This document shows positions 17,893 through 27,977 of a DNA stretch of 64,000 nucleotides, one piece after another; positions within the stretch are counted from its first letter, which is position 1, and each line of letters starts with the position of its first letter. The notes under the pieces were generated by a model, which did no database searches, was not told where the DNA came from, and saw only the letters and a program-made list of their open reading frames with translations. Origin of the DNA: Shimia sp040225985 (GTDB lineage Bacteria > Pseudomonadota > Alphaproteobacteria > Rhodobacterales > Rhodobacteraceae); assembly GCF_040225985.1 (NCBI RefSeq), contig NZ_JBBPEU010000005.1:1-64000 (forward strand), given 5' to 3'. Position numbers and translations under genes: made by a program.

Positions 17893-18784
17893 GCAAAATT
17901 TGTGGAAACATCTCGCCTCGCCTCGCCATCTTGTGGTTTTTGAAGCCGCAGCGCGATTGGGGTCCTTTACCAGGGCGGCGCAGGAACTGAACGTGCAACA
18001 GCCCGCTGTCAGTGCCTCAATCCGGCGGTTGGAACAGAGCCTTGGCGTTGCGCTTTTCGCGCGCAGTCATCGCAAGGTTTCGCTGACCTCGGTGGGGGAA
18101 CGGCTGTTCGCAGATGTGACACATGCCTTTGAATACCTTGCCGAATCTGCCAACGCCATACGGCAGCGCACGCGGCCCGATTATGTCACGCTGAATGCGT
18201 CCACGGCCTTTAACAATTACTGGATCATGCCACGTCTTGCCGATTTACAGGCGCGCCATCCCGCAATTGATTTGCGTCTTCAATCGAGTGACCGCGAACC
18301 TGACATTGATGCCGAAAACATAAGTCTCGCCGTGCGTCGTGGTGCCGGTGACTGGCCTGGTTGCGAAAGCGCGTTGATCGCGGAAGAGGTGATATATCCG
18401 ATTGCCTCGCCCAGCACCATGGCGGCGGCGGTCGATCTGCGCAGCCTGCCCAACCTGCTTCATCAACGCCTTATCCACCTTGAGGAACCGGTGCGCGAAC
18501 GCCCAAGTTGGCGAGACTGGTTTGCCCATTTCGGCATTCGCAATATCGAGGCGAAAGGCGGTCTGCGCCTGAATGATTACGCTCTGGTGATCCAGGCTTG
18601 CATGGCTGGTGAGGGGTTCGCATTTGGCTGGCAACATGTGACGGATCGTTTGGTCGCGCAGGGCTTGCTGGCCGCGCGCAAGGAATGGCAATGGCGCACG
18701 GGCAAGGGATTTTACCTCGTTTGGTCCAAGAGCAAGGGCCTGTCGAACGAAGCTGTTCTGGTGCGGGATTGGATTTTGTCCTAG
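17891..18784 (+). CDS. LysR-family transcriptional regulator (GcvA-like)
   Basis: A 297-residue regulator. The helix-turn-helix is at about residues 18-60 (FEAAARLGSFTRAAQELNVQ, then VSASIRRLEQSLGVALFARS), followed by the effector-binding domain. The effector part (YPIASPSTMA, HLEEPVRERPSWRDWFAHFG) resembles the GcvA/amino-acid subgroup. It is divergent from the MttB-enolase-flavoenzyme genes with a 92-base gap, the classic arrangement for a LysR activator of the neighbouring operon. The ATG at 17891 lacks a clear ribosome site. Confidence 0.9.
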   Translation: MQNLWKHLASPRHLVVFEAAARLGSFTRAAQELNVQQPAVSASIRRLEQSLGVALFARSHRKVSLTSVGERLFADVTHAFEYLAESANAIRQRTRPDYVTLNASTAFNNYWIMPRLADLQARHPAIDLRLQSSDREPDIDAENISLAVRRGAGDWPGCESALIAEEVIYPIASPSTMAAAVDLRSLPNLLHQRLIHLEEPVRERPSWRDWFAHFGIRNIEAKGGLRLNDYALVIQACMAGEGFAFGWQHVTDRLVAQGLLAARKEWQWRTGKGFYLVWSKSKGLSNEAVLVRDWILS

Positions 18785-18846
18785 CGCAAGCTGTCACATT
18801 GAGATGCCGCTTTTGCGGTCGCACCCCACCTCCGCATGCAAGAAGC

Positions 18847-19548
18847 TCACCCGATAACCGGACAACCAAGCGTACGTTGAAGAGCTGCGACCAATTCTTC
18901 GACGGTCTCGGTTGTGACAAACAACCCGCCCGTTTCATCTGCAAGACAACGGGCTACGGTGGTTGTGTTTTCTGGGTCTTGCTCGGGGTTGTTCCACGCG
19001 AAAAAATCGACCTCGGCGCGAAATCCGATCACATGCACCGTCAGGTCACGGGCTGTCGCCTTGAGCGCAGATGCCATGTCGCAAGGCCGTCCGCCGCAGG
19101 TTTCGTTTCCATCGGTCAAAAGAACCACGACGCCCGCGTTGATGCGGTACTCAAGGGCCTCTGAGGCTTGGCGGACCGCTTCGGTCAGCGGTGTAAGACC
19201 ATCGGGGCGCAGCGCCTCAACGGCGTCTATCACCGGACCGTCTGCGTTTTCAATCGGACCAAAACGGAGATCTAGGTTCTGACAAGCGCCATTTGGGCCC
19301 GGTCCATAAATCATAAGGCCCACCCTTCGATAGGGCGCAATGTCCGGCATCGCGCGACGGATCGCTTGTCGTGCTTCCACGATGCGGGTGTTGGGGCCGC
19401 TTTCAAAGCTGATCTCGTCCATGGACGCAGAGCCATCAAACACCAGCATGGCGTCGACAGAACAATCGCCGATCTGTGCCTCTGGAGCACTGGTGCCAAA
19501 TGCAAGCGCACACGACGCAAGCAGACCAATCTTGAGCAGGGGTTTCAT
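18847..19548 (-). CDS. secreted von Willebrand factor A domain protein
   Basis: A 233-residue protein with a signal peptide (KIGLLASCALAFGTSAPEAQ). The VWA domain keeps the metal-ion-dependent adhesion site: DGSAS at about residues 39-43, a Thr in LTPLTEAV, and LTDGNETCGGRPC. Two cysteine pairs are likely in the periplasm. The ATG at 19548 is chosen because the leader starts there. Function is unknown; the domain usually mediates metal-dependent protein contacts. It separates the intact MttB cluster from the decayed island. Confidence 0.8.
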   Translation of the reverse strand: MKPLLKIGLLASCALAFGTSAPEAQIGDCSVDAMLVFDGSASMDEISFESGPNTRIVEARQAIRRAMPDIAPYRRVGLMIYGPGPNGACQNLDLRFGPIENADGPVIDAVEALRPDGLTPLTEAVRQASEALEYRINAGVVVLLTDGNETCGGRPCDMASALKATARDLTVHVIGFRAEVDFFAWNNPEQDPENTTTVARCLADETGGLFVTTETVEELVAALQRTLGCPVIG

Positions 19549-19638
19549 GGTTCCAGTTTGGCACCTGACCCGAGAGTTGTCCAAACAAAAGCAAATGCGG
19601 CCGCGTCCTGGCATCTTGTGTATATGGGGCTCGGGGGC

Positions 19639-20565
19639 TTACCGCAGACCTGCGGTCGCCTTTTGCATCGCGGTAATCAAGGCATCGCGTTACGCCGACA
19701 ATTCTGCCTGCGGACGGCTGCGCGACTGGTCTTCCACACCGGCTATCAACTGCTGTGCCACTTGCCCGTCAAGATAGACTTGCCCAAGATCATCCCACCA
19801 CCCGTTGAACGTGTCGGCAAAGTGGTCGCAGAAGGACTGTAGGCCATCTTCGCCCGCGCCAAGATTGAACAACATGGTCGGGCCCATCGCCGCCCAACGC
19901 AGGCCGGGGCCGGCCCAAACCGCCTTGTCCACATCTTCGACGCTGGCGACGCCTTCCAGCACAAGGCTGATCGCCTCGCGCCAGATTGTCGCTTGCAGAC
20001 GGTTTGCGACATGTCCGTTCTTTTCCTTTTGAAGTCTGATCGTGATTTTTCCGACGGCCTAGTAAAAGCGCTGAGCGACCTCGACAACGCCTTCGGTTGT
20101 CTTGCCATTTCCAAGGATTTCGACCAGAGGAATAAGGTGCGGTGGGTTGAACGGGTGCCCTAAGGCAAAGCGCGCAGGGGTTTTCCAACCGCCCTGCATC
20201 TGGCTCAGCATAAACCCCGAGGCCGAGCTTGCGACGATCGCATCCGGTTCAAGAACCGGCTCAATCTCGGCAAAAGTCGCGTGTTTGATGGGCAATCGTT
20301 CGGGCACGTTCTCTTGCACGAGTCCCGCGCCCTTGACTGCCTCGGCCGCAGATCTGTGAAAGCTGATCGCATCCGAATTTCCGTCCTTTGTCAGCCCCAG
20401 TTCGGCCAGAGTCGGCCATGCAGTTTCAACATAATCCCGGACGCGTGTTTCAATGTCGGGCGCAGGATCGAATACAGCAACAGACCGACCCGATGCGAGA
20501 AAAAGCGCCGTCCAACTTGCGCCAATGACCCCGCCGCCAAGGCAGGCTGTGTGTTGAAAAACCAT
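19639..20565 (-). pseudogene. carnitine 3-dehydrogenase/3-hydroxyacyl-CoA dehydrogenase-like, two in-frame stops
   Basis: The frame encodes a 308-residue NAD-dependent hydroxyacid dehydrogenase: Rossmann CLGGGVIGASWTALFLASG, then FALGHPFNPPHLIPLVEILG, then HVANRLQATIWREAISLV. Length and the NPPHLIPLVE motif fit the carnitine 3-dehydrogenase/lambda-crystallin group. The frame is broken by TAG at 20059-20061 (…AQRFY stop AVGKI…) and TAA at 19690-19692 (…ELSA stop RDALITAM…). Both reading frames continue in phase, so these are simple nonsense changes, not frameshifts. Without suppression the product ends at residue 168, before the dimerisation domain. The start overlaps the SDR stop by one base. 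Confidence 0.82.
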
Positions 20566-21314
20566 CAGAACAATCCCGGGTTAAGAGGGGAGGCTGCCGT
20601 CATGCCGCCATACACGGTAAAGCATTCGCCGGTCACATAGGCCGATTGATCCGAGGTCAGCCACGTCACCATATCTGCAATGTCGTTGGGCGTTCCAAAG
20701 CGTCCGACTGGATGGCGCGAGAGGGCGTCCACCATTGCCGCGTCGGGGCTTTTTGCAAGCGCAAAAGCATCCTCGGCCATCTCGGTCATGATCCAGCCCG
20801 GTCGGATTGCGTTGCAACGCACCTTGGGCCCGTGATCGACAGCGATCGAGCGTGTCAGCCCATGAACCCACGCCTTGGACGCGTTATAGAGCGCCATGGA
20901 CGGGTCTGATACCATGCCGGAAATCGAGCCGATATTGATAATGTTGCCGCCGTGTTCAGTCATGTCCGCCAGTGCGGCGCGGCACATGTTGAACACACCT
21001 TTACAATTGACGTTCATCACAAGGTCCCAGTCGTTGTCCTCGCTCTCGGCGACGGTCTTCTCAATCTGAACACCAGCGTTGTTGACCAACACTGATACCC
21101 GCCCAAAAACACTTTTGGCCTCTTGGACGAGCATTTCTGCATCACCGGTAAATGAGACATCCGCCTGAACCCAGTACGCGGCTACGTTCAAATCATCAGG
21201 CCGTGTGCCGCGCCCGCAGGTCGCAACGTTGTAACCCTCGATCAGCAACCGGTCGACAATCGCGCGTCCGATGCCCCGGCTGCTGCCCATCACGATGGCT
21301 GTCGGTTTATCCAT
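20565..21314 (-). CDS. short-chain dehydrogenase/reductase
   Basis: A 249-residue classical SDR that is open from end to end. Seen are the cofactor loop IVMGSSRGIGRAIVDRL, NNAG (VLVNNAGVQIEK), catalytic Ser in NIGSISGMV, and YNASK (MALYNASKAWVHGL). Substrate unknown; family members reduce or oxidise carbonyl/alcohol groups with NAD(P). It overlaps the aldehyde-dehydrogenase pseudogene by eight bases and is followed at once by the dehydrogenase pseudogene, so it was part of the same operon. It is one of the two clear genes in this stretch that I find unbroken. Confidence 0.88.
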   Translation of the reverse strand: MDKPTAIVMGSSRGIGRAIVDRLLIEGYNVATCGRGTRPDDLNVAAYWVQADVSFTGDAEMLVQEAKSVFGRVSVLVNNAGVQIEKTVAESEDNDWDLVMNVNCKGVFNMCRAALADMTEHGGNIINIGSISGMVSDPSMALYNASKAWVHGLTRSIAVDHGPKVRCNAIRPGWIMTEMAEDAFALAKSPDAAMVDALSRHPVGRFGTPNDIADMVTWLTSDQSAYVTGECFTVYGGMTAASPLNPGLF

Positions 21315-22727
21315 GGGCCACCATCACATGTCTGACCGAGGTATAGGCATCCAGCGCATAGACCCTCATGTCGCAGCCTGTTCTCGATCCTTTCATCGCG
21401 GCCCAGGGCATTTCGGGTGTGCCGACCCCATGCGTGTTGACCCATGTAAAGCCATAGTGCAGGCGGCTTGTTAACTGCATGGCCCGGCCGACATTCGCGG
21501 TCCAGACCGAAGACGCCAAGCCGTAGCGTCCCGTGTTGGCGGTTTTCAAAGCGTCTTCCGCATCGGAAAAGCGCGACAGCGTAACCACTGACCCAAGACC
21601 TCATGCGTCGCAACCTCAGCGTCATTGGCCACATTGGCCAGAACAGTCGGCTGATAGAAGAACCCCTCACGATCCCCTGCAGCGCCACCTGTGACAACCT
21701 CGCAGGCGCCACTGGCGCGGTTGACAAAGGCGGCCACTCTTTCGCGTTGGGCTGTCGACACAATCGGCCCCATCTCGGTGCCTTCCTCGCGTTGCGTCCC
21801 GACCAGGATTTCCTTGACCTGCGCTTCGATCGCGGCCACCAGCTTGTCATAAACCCCGTCCTGCGCCATCACGCGGCAGGGTTGGGCACAGTCCTGCCCC
21901 GCGTTGAAGAAGCTGCCATACCGGATGGTTTCGGCCACCGCGTTGATATCGGCATCGTCAAAGACGATCACCGGGGCCTTGCCACCCAGGTCCAAGTGGA
22001 CATGGCGGATTTGTTCACCTGCCGCCCGCATAGGCCGCCATGCCTGTGGCCGGGCTGCCAGTGACGGTGACTGCCTCCATCTGAGGGCTATTGATCAGCT
22101 GATCGCCAATCGTGGGCCCGTGCCCGTGGATCACGTTCAACACGCCCTTGGGCAGGATCTCATTTAGCAACTCTGCCGCCCGCAAAGTCGAGAGTGGCGT
22201 CACTTCCGAGGGTTTAAGGACAACGCTACACCCAGCCGCAATCGGTGCGGCGAGCTTCCATGCCGCCATCATCAGTGGATAATTCCATGGTGCAATCGCG
22301 GCAACCGGCCCGACTGGGTCGCGCCGGATCATGCTGGTGTGGCCTTCGACATACTCACCCTCGGCAGACCCCGTCATGGTCCGCGCCGCGCCTGCAAAGA
22401 ACCGGAATGTATCGATGGTCAGAGGCATCTCGTCATCGCGGGCAGAGGGCCACGGTTTGCCGACGTCAAGGCTTTCCAGTTTTGCCAACTCGTCCTGATG
22501 GGCCTCAAGGCAATCCGCAATCCCGAGCAGAAACGCCGCACGATCCGCAGGCGGGCTGCGCGAGAAGGTTTCAGCAGCCTCTTCTGCGCTGCGCACAGCG
22601 GCTCGACCTGGTCTGCGCTGGCCTCGTTCACCTGTGCGATTTCCGCTCCGGTTGCAGGGTCAATTACCGGCAAAGCCTCGCCGTTGCCCGCCACCAGTTC
22701 TCCGTTGATCAGCATCTTTGTTTGCAT
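21307..22727 (-). pseudogene. NAD-dependent aldehyde dehydrogenase with three frameshifts
   Basis: Four successive frames rebuild one aldehyde dehydrogenase of about 470 residues. Its parts are INGELVAGNGEALPVIDPAT, AIAPWNYPLMMAAWKLAPAI-like cofactor-site sequence, the nucleophile region FFNAGQDCAQPCRV, and the C-terminal RLHYGFTWVNTHGVG. The joins lie at about 22596-22603 (one G lost), 22025-22027 (one G gained, read as CCC on the plus strand) and 21589-21592 (one C lost). Each is a one-base change in a two- or three-base run. The active-site region is split from the cofactor region, so no functional product is expected. RBS GAGGAAAAG precedes the ATG. Confidence 0.85.
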
Positions 22728-22739
22728 GTTCTTTTCCTC

Positions 22740-23668
22740 TCAGAACGCGACCTGATCGCTACCCTTCAACCCGAGGCGCACCCGCGCCTCGGCCGGAGCG
22801 GCCACCTTCAGCCCCAGGTTTTCGATGATGTTGCGAATTTTGCTGACTTGCTGCGCGCTCGATACGGCCTTTCACCTGGGGCGATATAGAGGCTGTCCTC
22901 AAGACCCACCCGTTCGTTGCCGCCTAGCAGTGCACTCTGTGTGCTGAAGGGCATTTGATGCCGTCCGGCGGCCAGCACGGACCATTCGTAGTCATCTCCA
23001 AACAGTTTGTTTGCGATGGTGTGTATGTGCATCAGATTGTCGAGATCGGCCCCGACCCCGCCCAAAATACCATAAACCATCTGCACAAAGATCGGCCCTT
23101 GCAGCCAGCCCTGATCAATAATCCACGCAAGGTTATAGAGATGCCCCAGAGCATAGCATTCGAAATCGAACCGCGTGCCGTGACCTTCGCCAAGTTCTTT
23201 CAGCGCGTATTCAATTTCGGTGAACGTGTTGCGGAAGATAAAGTCGCGGGTCATGTTCAGGAATTCGGGCTCCCAAGCGTGCTTCCAGTTTGAATACTTG
23301 TCGAGCATTGGGAAAATGCCAAAGTTCATGGATCCCATATTCATGCTCGCCATTTCGAGGCTGGCCCGCAGCGCCGCACGCAAGCGTTCCTCGCGCGACA
23401 TGCCCAGCCCGCCACCGGTCGAGACATTCCTCACCGCATCCGTTGCCTGTTTGATACGGGGAAGGAAACCCATGAACAGGTCCGGATCGGGGTCGGGTTT
23501 GCCGGTTTCCGGGTCCCGCGCATGCAGGTGAATGATCGACGCCCCAGCCTTGGCCGCCGCGATGCTGGCGATTGCGATCTCGGTGGGCGTGACCGGCAGG
23601 TGCTCCGACATCGTCGGCGTATGAATGCCACCGGTCGGCGCGCAGGTGATGATGACTGGTTTGCTCAT
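22740..23668 (-). pseudogene. beta-keto acid cleavage enzyme (BKACE, DUF849) with C-terminal frameshift
   Basis: The first 265 or so residues are a normal BKACE: ITCAPTGGIHTPTMSEHLPV, SIIHLHARDPETGKPDPDPD, STGGGLGMSREERL and LLGGNERVGLEDSLYI. BKACE enzymes transfer an acetyl unit from a beta-keto acid to CoA; the carnitine-pathway member acts on 3-dehydrocarnitine. At 22870-22872 one A is missing (AAAA to AAA on the coding strand). The published-type tail KIRNIIENLGLKVAAPAEAR is thereby moved to another frame, ending at 22740. The broken product keeps the Zn site but loses the last helix and gains a short foreign tail, so partial activity cannot be excluded. Confidence 0.82.
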
Positions 23669-24201
23669 GTCTGCTTCGCCTCCAGCTTGCCTAGATACTT
23701 TCCGGCCCGTCTGGCCACGGATTTGCGTGGTTCATCCGAAAGTCGGCTCAGATGCGGAAGCAACCAATCCTTCAGCGCGTCGTAGTCATTTGCAAGTGTC
23801 GCGAGATACTCGATGGAATTGTTCAATACGATCCAGTCGGAATGGACTTCGAGGTTCCGCTTTACCAGACCAACGGCGCGGGCCCTTTGCATTTCTGACA
23901 TCTCTGCATGGGCGCCTTCAAATAACTTTGGCAGTGTCCATTGAGCTGAGGCCTGATCCAACGCGCCGATCTCTTCGATCAGTTTGTCAATCAATGGAAC
24001 GATCAGGTCCGGTTGCCGGGCCTGAACCCTTCGCAGGGCGTTCGAAACCCGCAAACGTACGACCCCGTCTTGGCTTTTGTAACAGCCCAAAAGCTCGTCC
24101 ATGCGGGTGGGGACTGCGAGCACTGTCTCAACTACCTCGATCGTACGACCAAGTGAATTTGGATGGCCACCCGACAGCATGCGTTCAAAATCTTCGCTCA
24201 T
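23665..24201 (-). CDS. HEAT-repeat-like hypothetical protein
   Basis: A 178-residue all-helical protein with repeated helix pairs such as VVRLRVSNALRRVQARQPDL and SDWIVLNNSIEYLATLANDY, of the HEAT/armadillo kind. No catalytic motif or signal peptide is seen. Its stop overlaps the BKACE start by four bases (ATGA at 23665-23668). I do not recognise a specific function. Such repeats usually bind other proteins. Confidence 0.6.
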   Translation of the reverse strand: MSEDFERMLSGGHPNSLGRTIEVVETVLAVPTRMDELLGCYKSQDGVVRLRVSNALRRVQARQPDLIVPLIDKLIEEIGALDQASAQWTLPKLFEGAHAEMSEMQRARAVGLVKRNLEVHSDWIVLNNSIEYLATLANDYDALKDWLLPHLSRLSDEPRKSVARRAGKYLGKLEAKQT

Positions 24202-24380
24202 GCGCGATCCAGCAGGGTACCCTGCGTCCTCCGCTTGTTCATTGTAAAGACTGTGAACTGAGTAAAGACTGTGAACTGACCCAAGTCCGACGCGTGGGTT
24301 TCGGGCGCTGCAGCTCTAAGTACACCCCAGATGCCTGTCACGGAGTTGCGTGTGGCCTGTTCTGTCGTGCGAAACTTCAT
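24198..24380 (-). CDS. small uncertain ORF with duplicated hexapeptide
   Basis: A 60-residue open frame whose stop overlaps the HEAT-like start by four bases. Residues QFTVFT occur twice in tandem, from an 18-base duplication. No relatives are recognised and no ribosome site is clear. It may be debris from the decaying island rather than a gene. Confidence 0.2.
   Translation of the reverse strand: MKFRTTEQATRNSVTGIWGVLRAAAPETHASDLGQFTVFTQFTVFTMNKRRTQGTLLDRA
24244..24279. repeat. perfect 18-bp tandem duplication
   Basis: GTAAAGACTGTGAACTGA occurs at 24244-24261 and again, without a gap, at 24262-24279. It keeps the frame of the small minus-strand ORF. It looks like a recent slippage event. 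Confidence 0.9.
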
Positions 24381-24400
24381 GTGCTGACTCTTCTGCTTGC

Positions 24401-25196
24401 TCAGAGTTTCATCTGCTGAACTTGTGCCGACAGTCCGCCATCCAACACCCAAAGCTGCCCGCTGGCATAGCGAGCTTCGTCCGAAGCAAGCCAGTTCACG
24501 AGGTTCGCAATATCCTCGGGTGTGCCATAAGTCCGCATCGGGTGCACATCCCGCACCGCCTGTTGCAACTGGTCGATGGTCTTGCCACCCGCGCCCGATC
24601 CATCGCCGGTAAAAAAGCTCTGGAGCATCGGCGTGTCGATATAGCCGGGGCAAATCGCGTTCACACGAATGCCTTCGGGCCCATGATCGCACGCCATCGC
24701 GCGGGTCAACGCATGAACGGCTCCCTTCGTCGCACAATAAGCCGCCAGCCCCGGATCGGCGATAGAGCCGTCATAGCTGCCGAAGTTGATCAGGCTGGCC
24801 GTTGTACCAAATGCCGCTGCCTGTCTCATTAGGGGCAGGGCATATTTTGACGTCAGGAAGGTGCCCGTACAGTTGACTGCGAAACTCTGGTTCCATTCGT
24901 CAAGGGTTGTGTCCTCGATGTTTTTTTTCAATTTCGCTGCCAGCAGCATTGACGAGGATATCCAACTTGCCAAAGTCCCTTTACACCTGATCCATGGCCG
25001 ATTTCACTGATGCCTCATCGGCCACGTTCATCGCAATGAAGCGGCTGTCATGATCGGATGCGTCGGCAAGAGAACCCTGACTGGTCAGGTCTGCCGCATA
25101 GACAGTCGCCCCTTCGCACAGAAAGCGCGCGACGATTGCCCTGCCAATGCCGCCGCGACCGCCGGTAACCATGGCAATTTTTCCTTCGAGTTTCAT
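24401..25196 (-). pseudogene. short-chain dehydrogenase with stop and frameshift
   Basis: An SDR of about 265 residues once read straight through: cofactor loop MVTGGRGGIGRAIVARFLCE, then LDILVNAAGSEIEK, NFGSYDGS, and YCATKGAVHALTRAMACDHG. It is cut by TAA at 24981-24983 (…SAMDQV stop RDFGK…) and then by an extra A in an eight-A run at 24921-24928 that moves the rest of the protein to another frame. The active-site Ser/Tyr/Lys lie after both lesions, so the gene is dead unless there is recoding. It follows the sulfatase stop by one base. Confidence 0.83.
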
Positions 25197-25197
25197 C

Positions 25198-26799
25198 CTA
25201 TGCCTCCTTCAGGGGTGGAAACCTGTAACGGTCCGCGGCTTCGGTCCAATCCATGTGGTTGCGCACATACTGCTGACTTGCGTCTGATGGCGGGTTGTAC
25301 CCAGTGTTCTCCGGACCCCGTCGCCATTGCCGCGTGCAGGGCGCGACGGGATTTCTGGGTTGCGATCACGTCAGCACGCAGTATCTCGCCGTCCCAGCGC
25401 GCTTTGACTTCGGCTTCGAACGCGGCTGCCGCCTCTGCATATTCAGGATCAGCGGCAATGTTGGTTCTTTCTGCGGGATCCTTCGAAAGGTCATACATCT
25501 GGGGCGGGTCCACATCGCAGTGGATGTATTTCAAGGCGCCGCGCCGGATCATGACCACAGGATAGGGAGTCATCTCGGCGCAGTATTCGCCAATGGCTTC
25601 ATCCACAGGGTCAGCTTCACCCCGCGCTAAGGGCAACAGCGAACGTCCGTCTATGATGTCGCCCAGCATATCGAGCGATCCTTCTGCGGCATCAATGAAG
25701 GTCGGCAACAGGTCAAGCAGCGAACAGGCGTTCTGGGCTGTGCCCTGCGCAATGCCCGGCCCGGCCATGATCCGTGGGACAAGCGCCGACTGTTCGAAGA
25801 AATTCATTTTGTACCACAACCCGCGCTCTCCCAGCATGTCGCCATGGTTGGCTGTGACAATCAGGCTCGTGTTGTTCAGTTCCCCGATATCCTCGAGTGT
25901 TCTGACGATTTCACCCAGCTTGCTGTCGAAATAGCTGACATTCGCCAAGTCGGCACGGCGCGCGCGGCAGACCTCCTCTTCAGTCAGTGGCACATGGTTT
26001 GCCTCGATCCCGTCCATGACCCGGCGCGAGAACGGATCCTGGTCTTCGGAGGGCAGAGTGAAGGCAGGCATGTCAATCTCTGCATCCTCATAAAGGTTCC
26101 ACCATTCAGGCTGTGCGACATAGGGGTCATGGGGATGGATGAAGCTGGCCACCAAGGCAAAAGGCGTTTCCGCGCCATGTGCACGGTCTCGTCCCCTGTC
26201 GATCAACCACATGCGCGCAGCAAAGCTGACTTCGTCGTCATAGTCGGTCTGGAAAGTCGCCACGGCAACGCCGCTTTCCTTGACCGTTTGCATGTTGTGA
26301 TACCACTTATCGATCCGTTCATCATGGGCTTCCCAATCTGGAGTCCATGCGAAATCCGCGGGGTAAACGTCGGTGGTTACACGATCCTGGAAGCCATGTT
26401 TCTGGTCTGGCCCGACAAAATGCATTTTGCCGGACAGGCAGGTGCGATACCCGAGTATCTGAAGATAGTGGGCAAATGTCGGCACGGTTGCTCGAAACTC
26501 GGAGGCGTTGTCATAGGCGGCGATCCGACTGATTAACTGACCAGACATGATGGAAAACCGCGAAGGGGCACAAAGCGGCGAGTTGCAATAGGCCGCGTCA
26601 AAGCGCATACCACGGGCCACAAGCGCATCCACATGCGGGGTTTTTGCGATAGGGTGCCCGTAAGCCCCGCAATAGTGCGGCGCCAGTTGGTCGGCCATGA
26701 CAACCAAGATATTCGGTTTTTGAGACGTTCCTTTTTCCTGCGTTTGATGAGTGACTGTGACACGAGATGTCAGCCTATCGGGGGGGGCTCGAAGCTCAT
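25198..26799 (-). pseudogene. choline-sulfatase-like sulfatase, damaged at both ends
   Basis: The body is an intact sulfatase: PNILVVMADQLAPHYCGAYG, then SPLCAPSRFSIMSGQ, where the Cys of CxPSR becomes formylglycine, and later TANHGDMLGERGLWYK. The true C-terminus SQQYVRNHMDWTEAADRY, typical of choline sulfatases, lies one frame away. The join is near 25303-25307, where an AC unit seems lost, and the real stop is at 25198. At the N-terminus no good in-frame start exists. ATG at 26799 would fit if a run of eight C (26780-26787) had one more. By family it would release choline and sulfate from choline-O-sulfate. Confidence 0.72.
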
Positions 26800-26822
26800 C
26801 GGTTTGCAGGGAAGGGCGCTTG

Positions 26823-27973
26823 TCATTGCGCCGCCAGTTTGTAGGCGTCCAGAACAAGACCGTGGAAATGATGCACCGCATGTTCCGACATGCCAGACCC
26901 GTCAGGGTCATTGACGATACAGCCCGAGTCGAAGGCTGCTGTGCTCATGCCCTTTTGCACGCTTTCAACGATGGCAATGTCTTCAGCTTGTAGCACTTCG
27001 TCGAGATAACGGATGGACTCGACCTCTGACTCGTTAGGTTCCTTGGTTTCCAGAAAGAAATCATAGGTTTCCAGTGTGCGATCCGGACCTGCGGGAATAA
27101 TGTTCAGGATGGTCATGCTCGATCGGCCCGGATAGCGCATGATGCAGGTGTTGGGCTAAAGCCACCACACTGCATGGGTTTTTACCGTCGCGTTGGACAC
27201 ATCATAGGCGCTGTTCGCGGCGTTTCCGGCATCCGCCACATGACTGGAATAAATGCCATGTGTGGTCACCCTGTACGTGTCCATCTCGATGAGCGTGCAG
27301 AAATCCTTGTGCGCCGACGGGCAATGATAGCATTCGAGGAAGTTGTCGACGACGTTCTTCCAGTTGGATTCGATATCATAGGTCAGACGGTGGGCAAAAG
27401 TCAGGTCCCCGATATCCGGGGCCCAAAATGTGATCTCCGTTTCCAGATCACTAGACAATTCCGCAAGCGGTTTTGCCGTGTTGTCGAGGTTTACATAGAT
27501 GAAGCCGCAGAATTCCTCGTCCTTTACCTGATGCAGGCAAATCTGTCCGGGGTCGAAGTTTTCGAGGTTTTCAGTATGCGGTGCCCGCACCAGTTGGCCG
27601 TTAAGTTTGTAAACCCAGGCGTGATAGGGACACATGATGCGCGTGGTGTTGCCCTCACCCGAAAGCAGTTCGTGCGCACGGTGTTTGCAGACATTGTAAA
27701 AGGCCCGAAGCACGCCTTCGCGGTCTCGTACGATGGCTATCGGCTGGTCTGCAATCTCGACCGTGACATAGCTGCCCGGCTCGCGCAGCTTTTCTACGTG
27801 GCAAACCCATTGCCAGGTTTTGGCAATGATTTCTTTGAGGTCGATGTTGTACCACATCGCGTCGGTATAGGCTTCGGCCCGCAGCGAAAGAGATGCCGAT
27901 GCGTTTTCATCATAGCCTTGGGCAATGTCTTCAAATTGTTTGGGAGTGGGCTGTTTTGTGCGCAGGTAGCCAT
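26823..27973 (-). pseudogene. Rieske-type oxygenase (GbcA/CntA-like) with in-frame TAG
   Basis: An aromatic-ring-hydroxylating-type oxygenase alpha subunit of the group that demethylates glycine betaine, stachydrine or carnitine. The Rieske ligands are in NVCKHRAHELLSG and MCPYHAWVYKL. The mononuclear iron site is NVVDNFLECYHCPSAH. TAG at 27156-27158 interrupts WWL stop PNTCIM, where relatives have WWLWPN, so a TGG-to-TAG change is likely. The frame resumes in phase to 26823. The N-terminus also needs a join at about 27942-27944 (one C lost) to reach the ATG at 27973. A reductase partner gene was not seen nearby. Confidence 0.8.
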
Positions 27974-27977
27974 CTAG

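Noticed and set aside
20059..20061. In-frame TAG (and TAG at 27156) near an MttB-type gene as possible pyrrolysine codons
   Set aside because: The MttB-like gene itself has no TAG, no pyl genes are visible, relatives of the Rieske protein have Trp at this site, and neighbouring genes carry TAA stops and frameshifts. Nonsense mutation is simpler.
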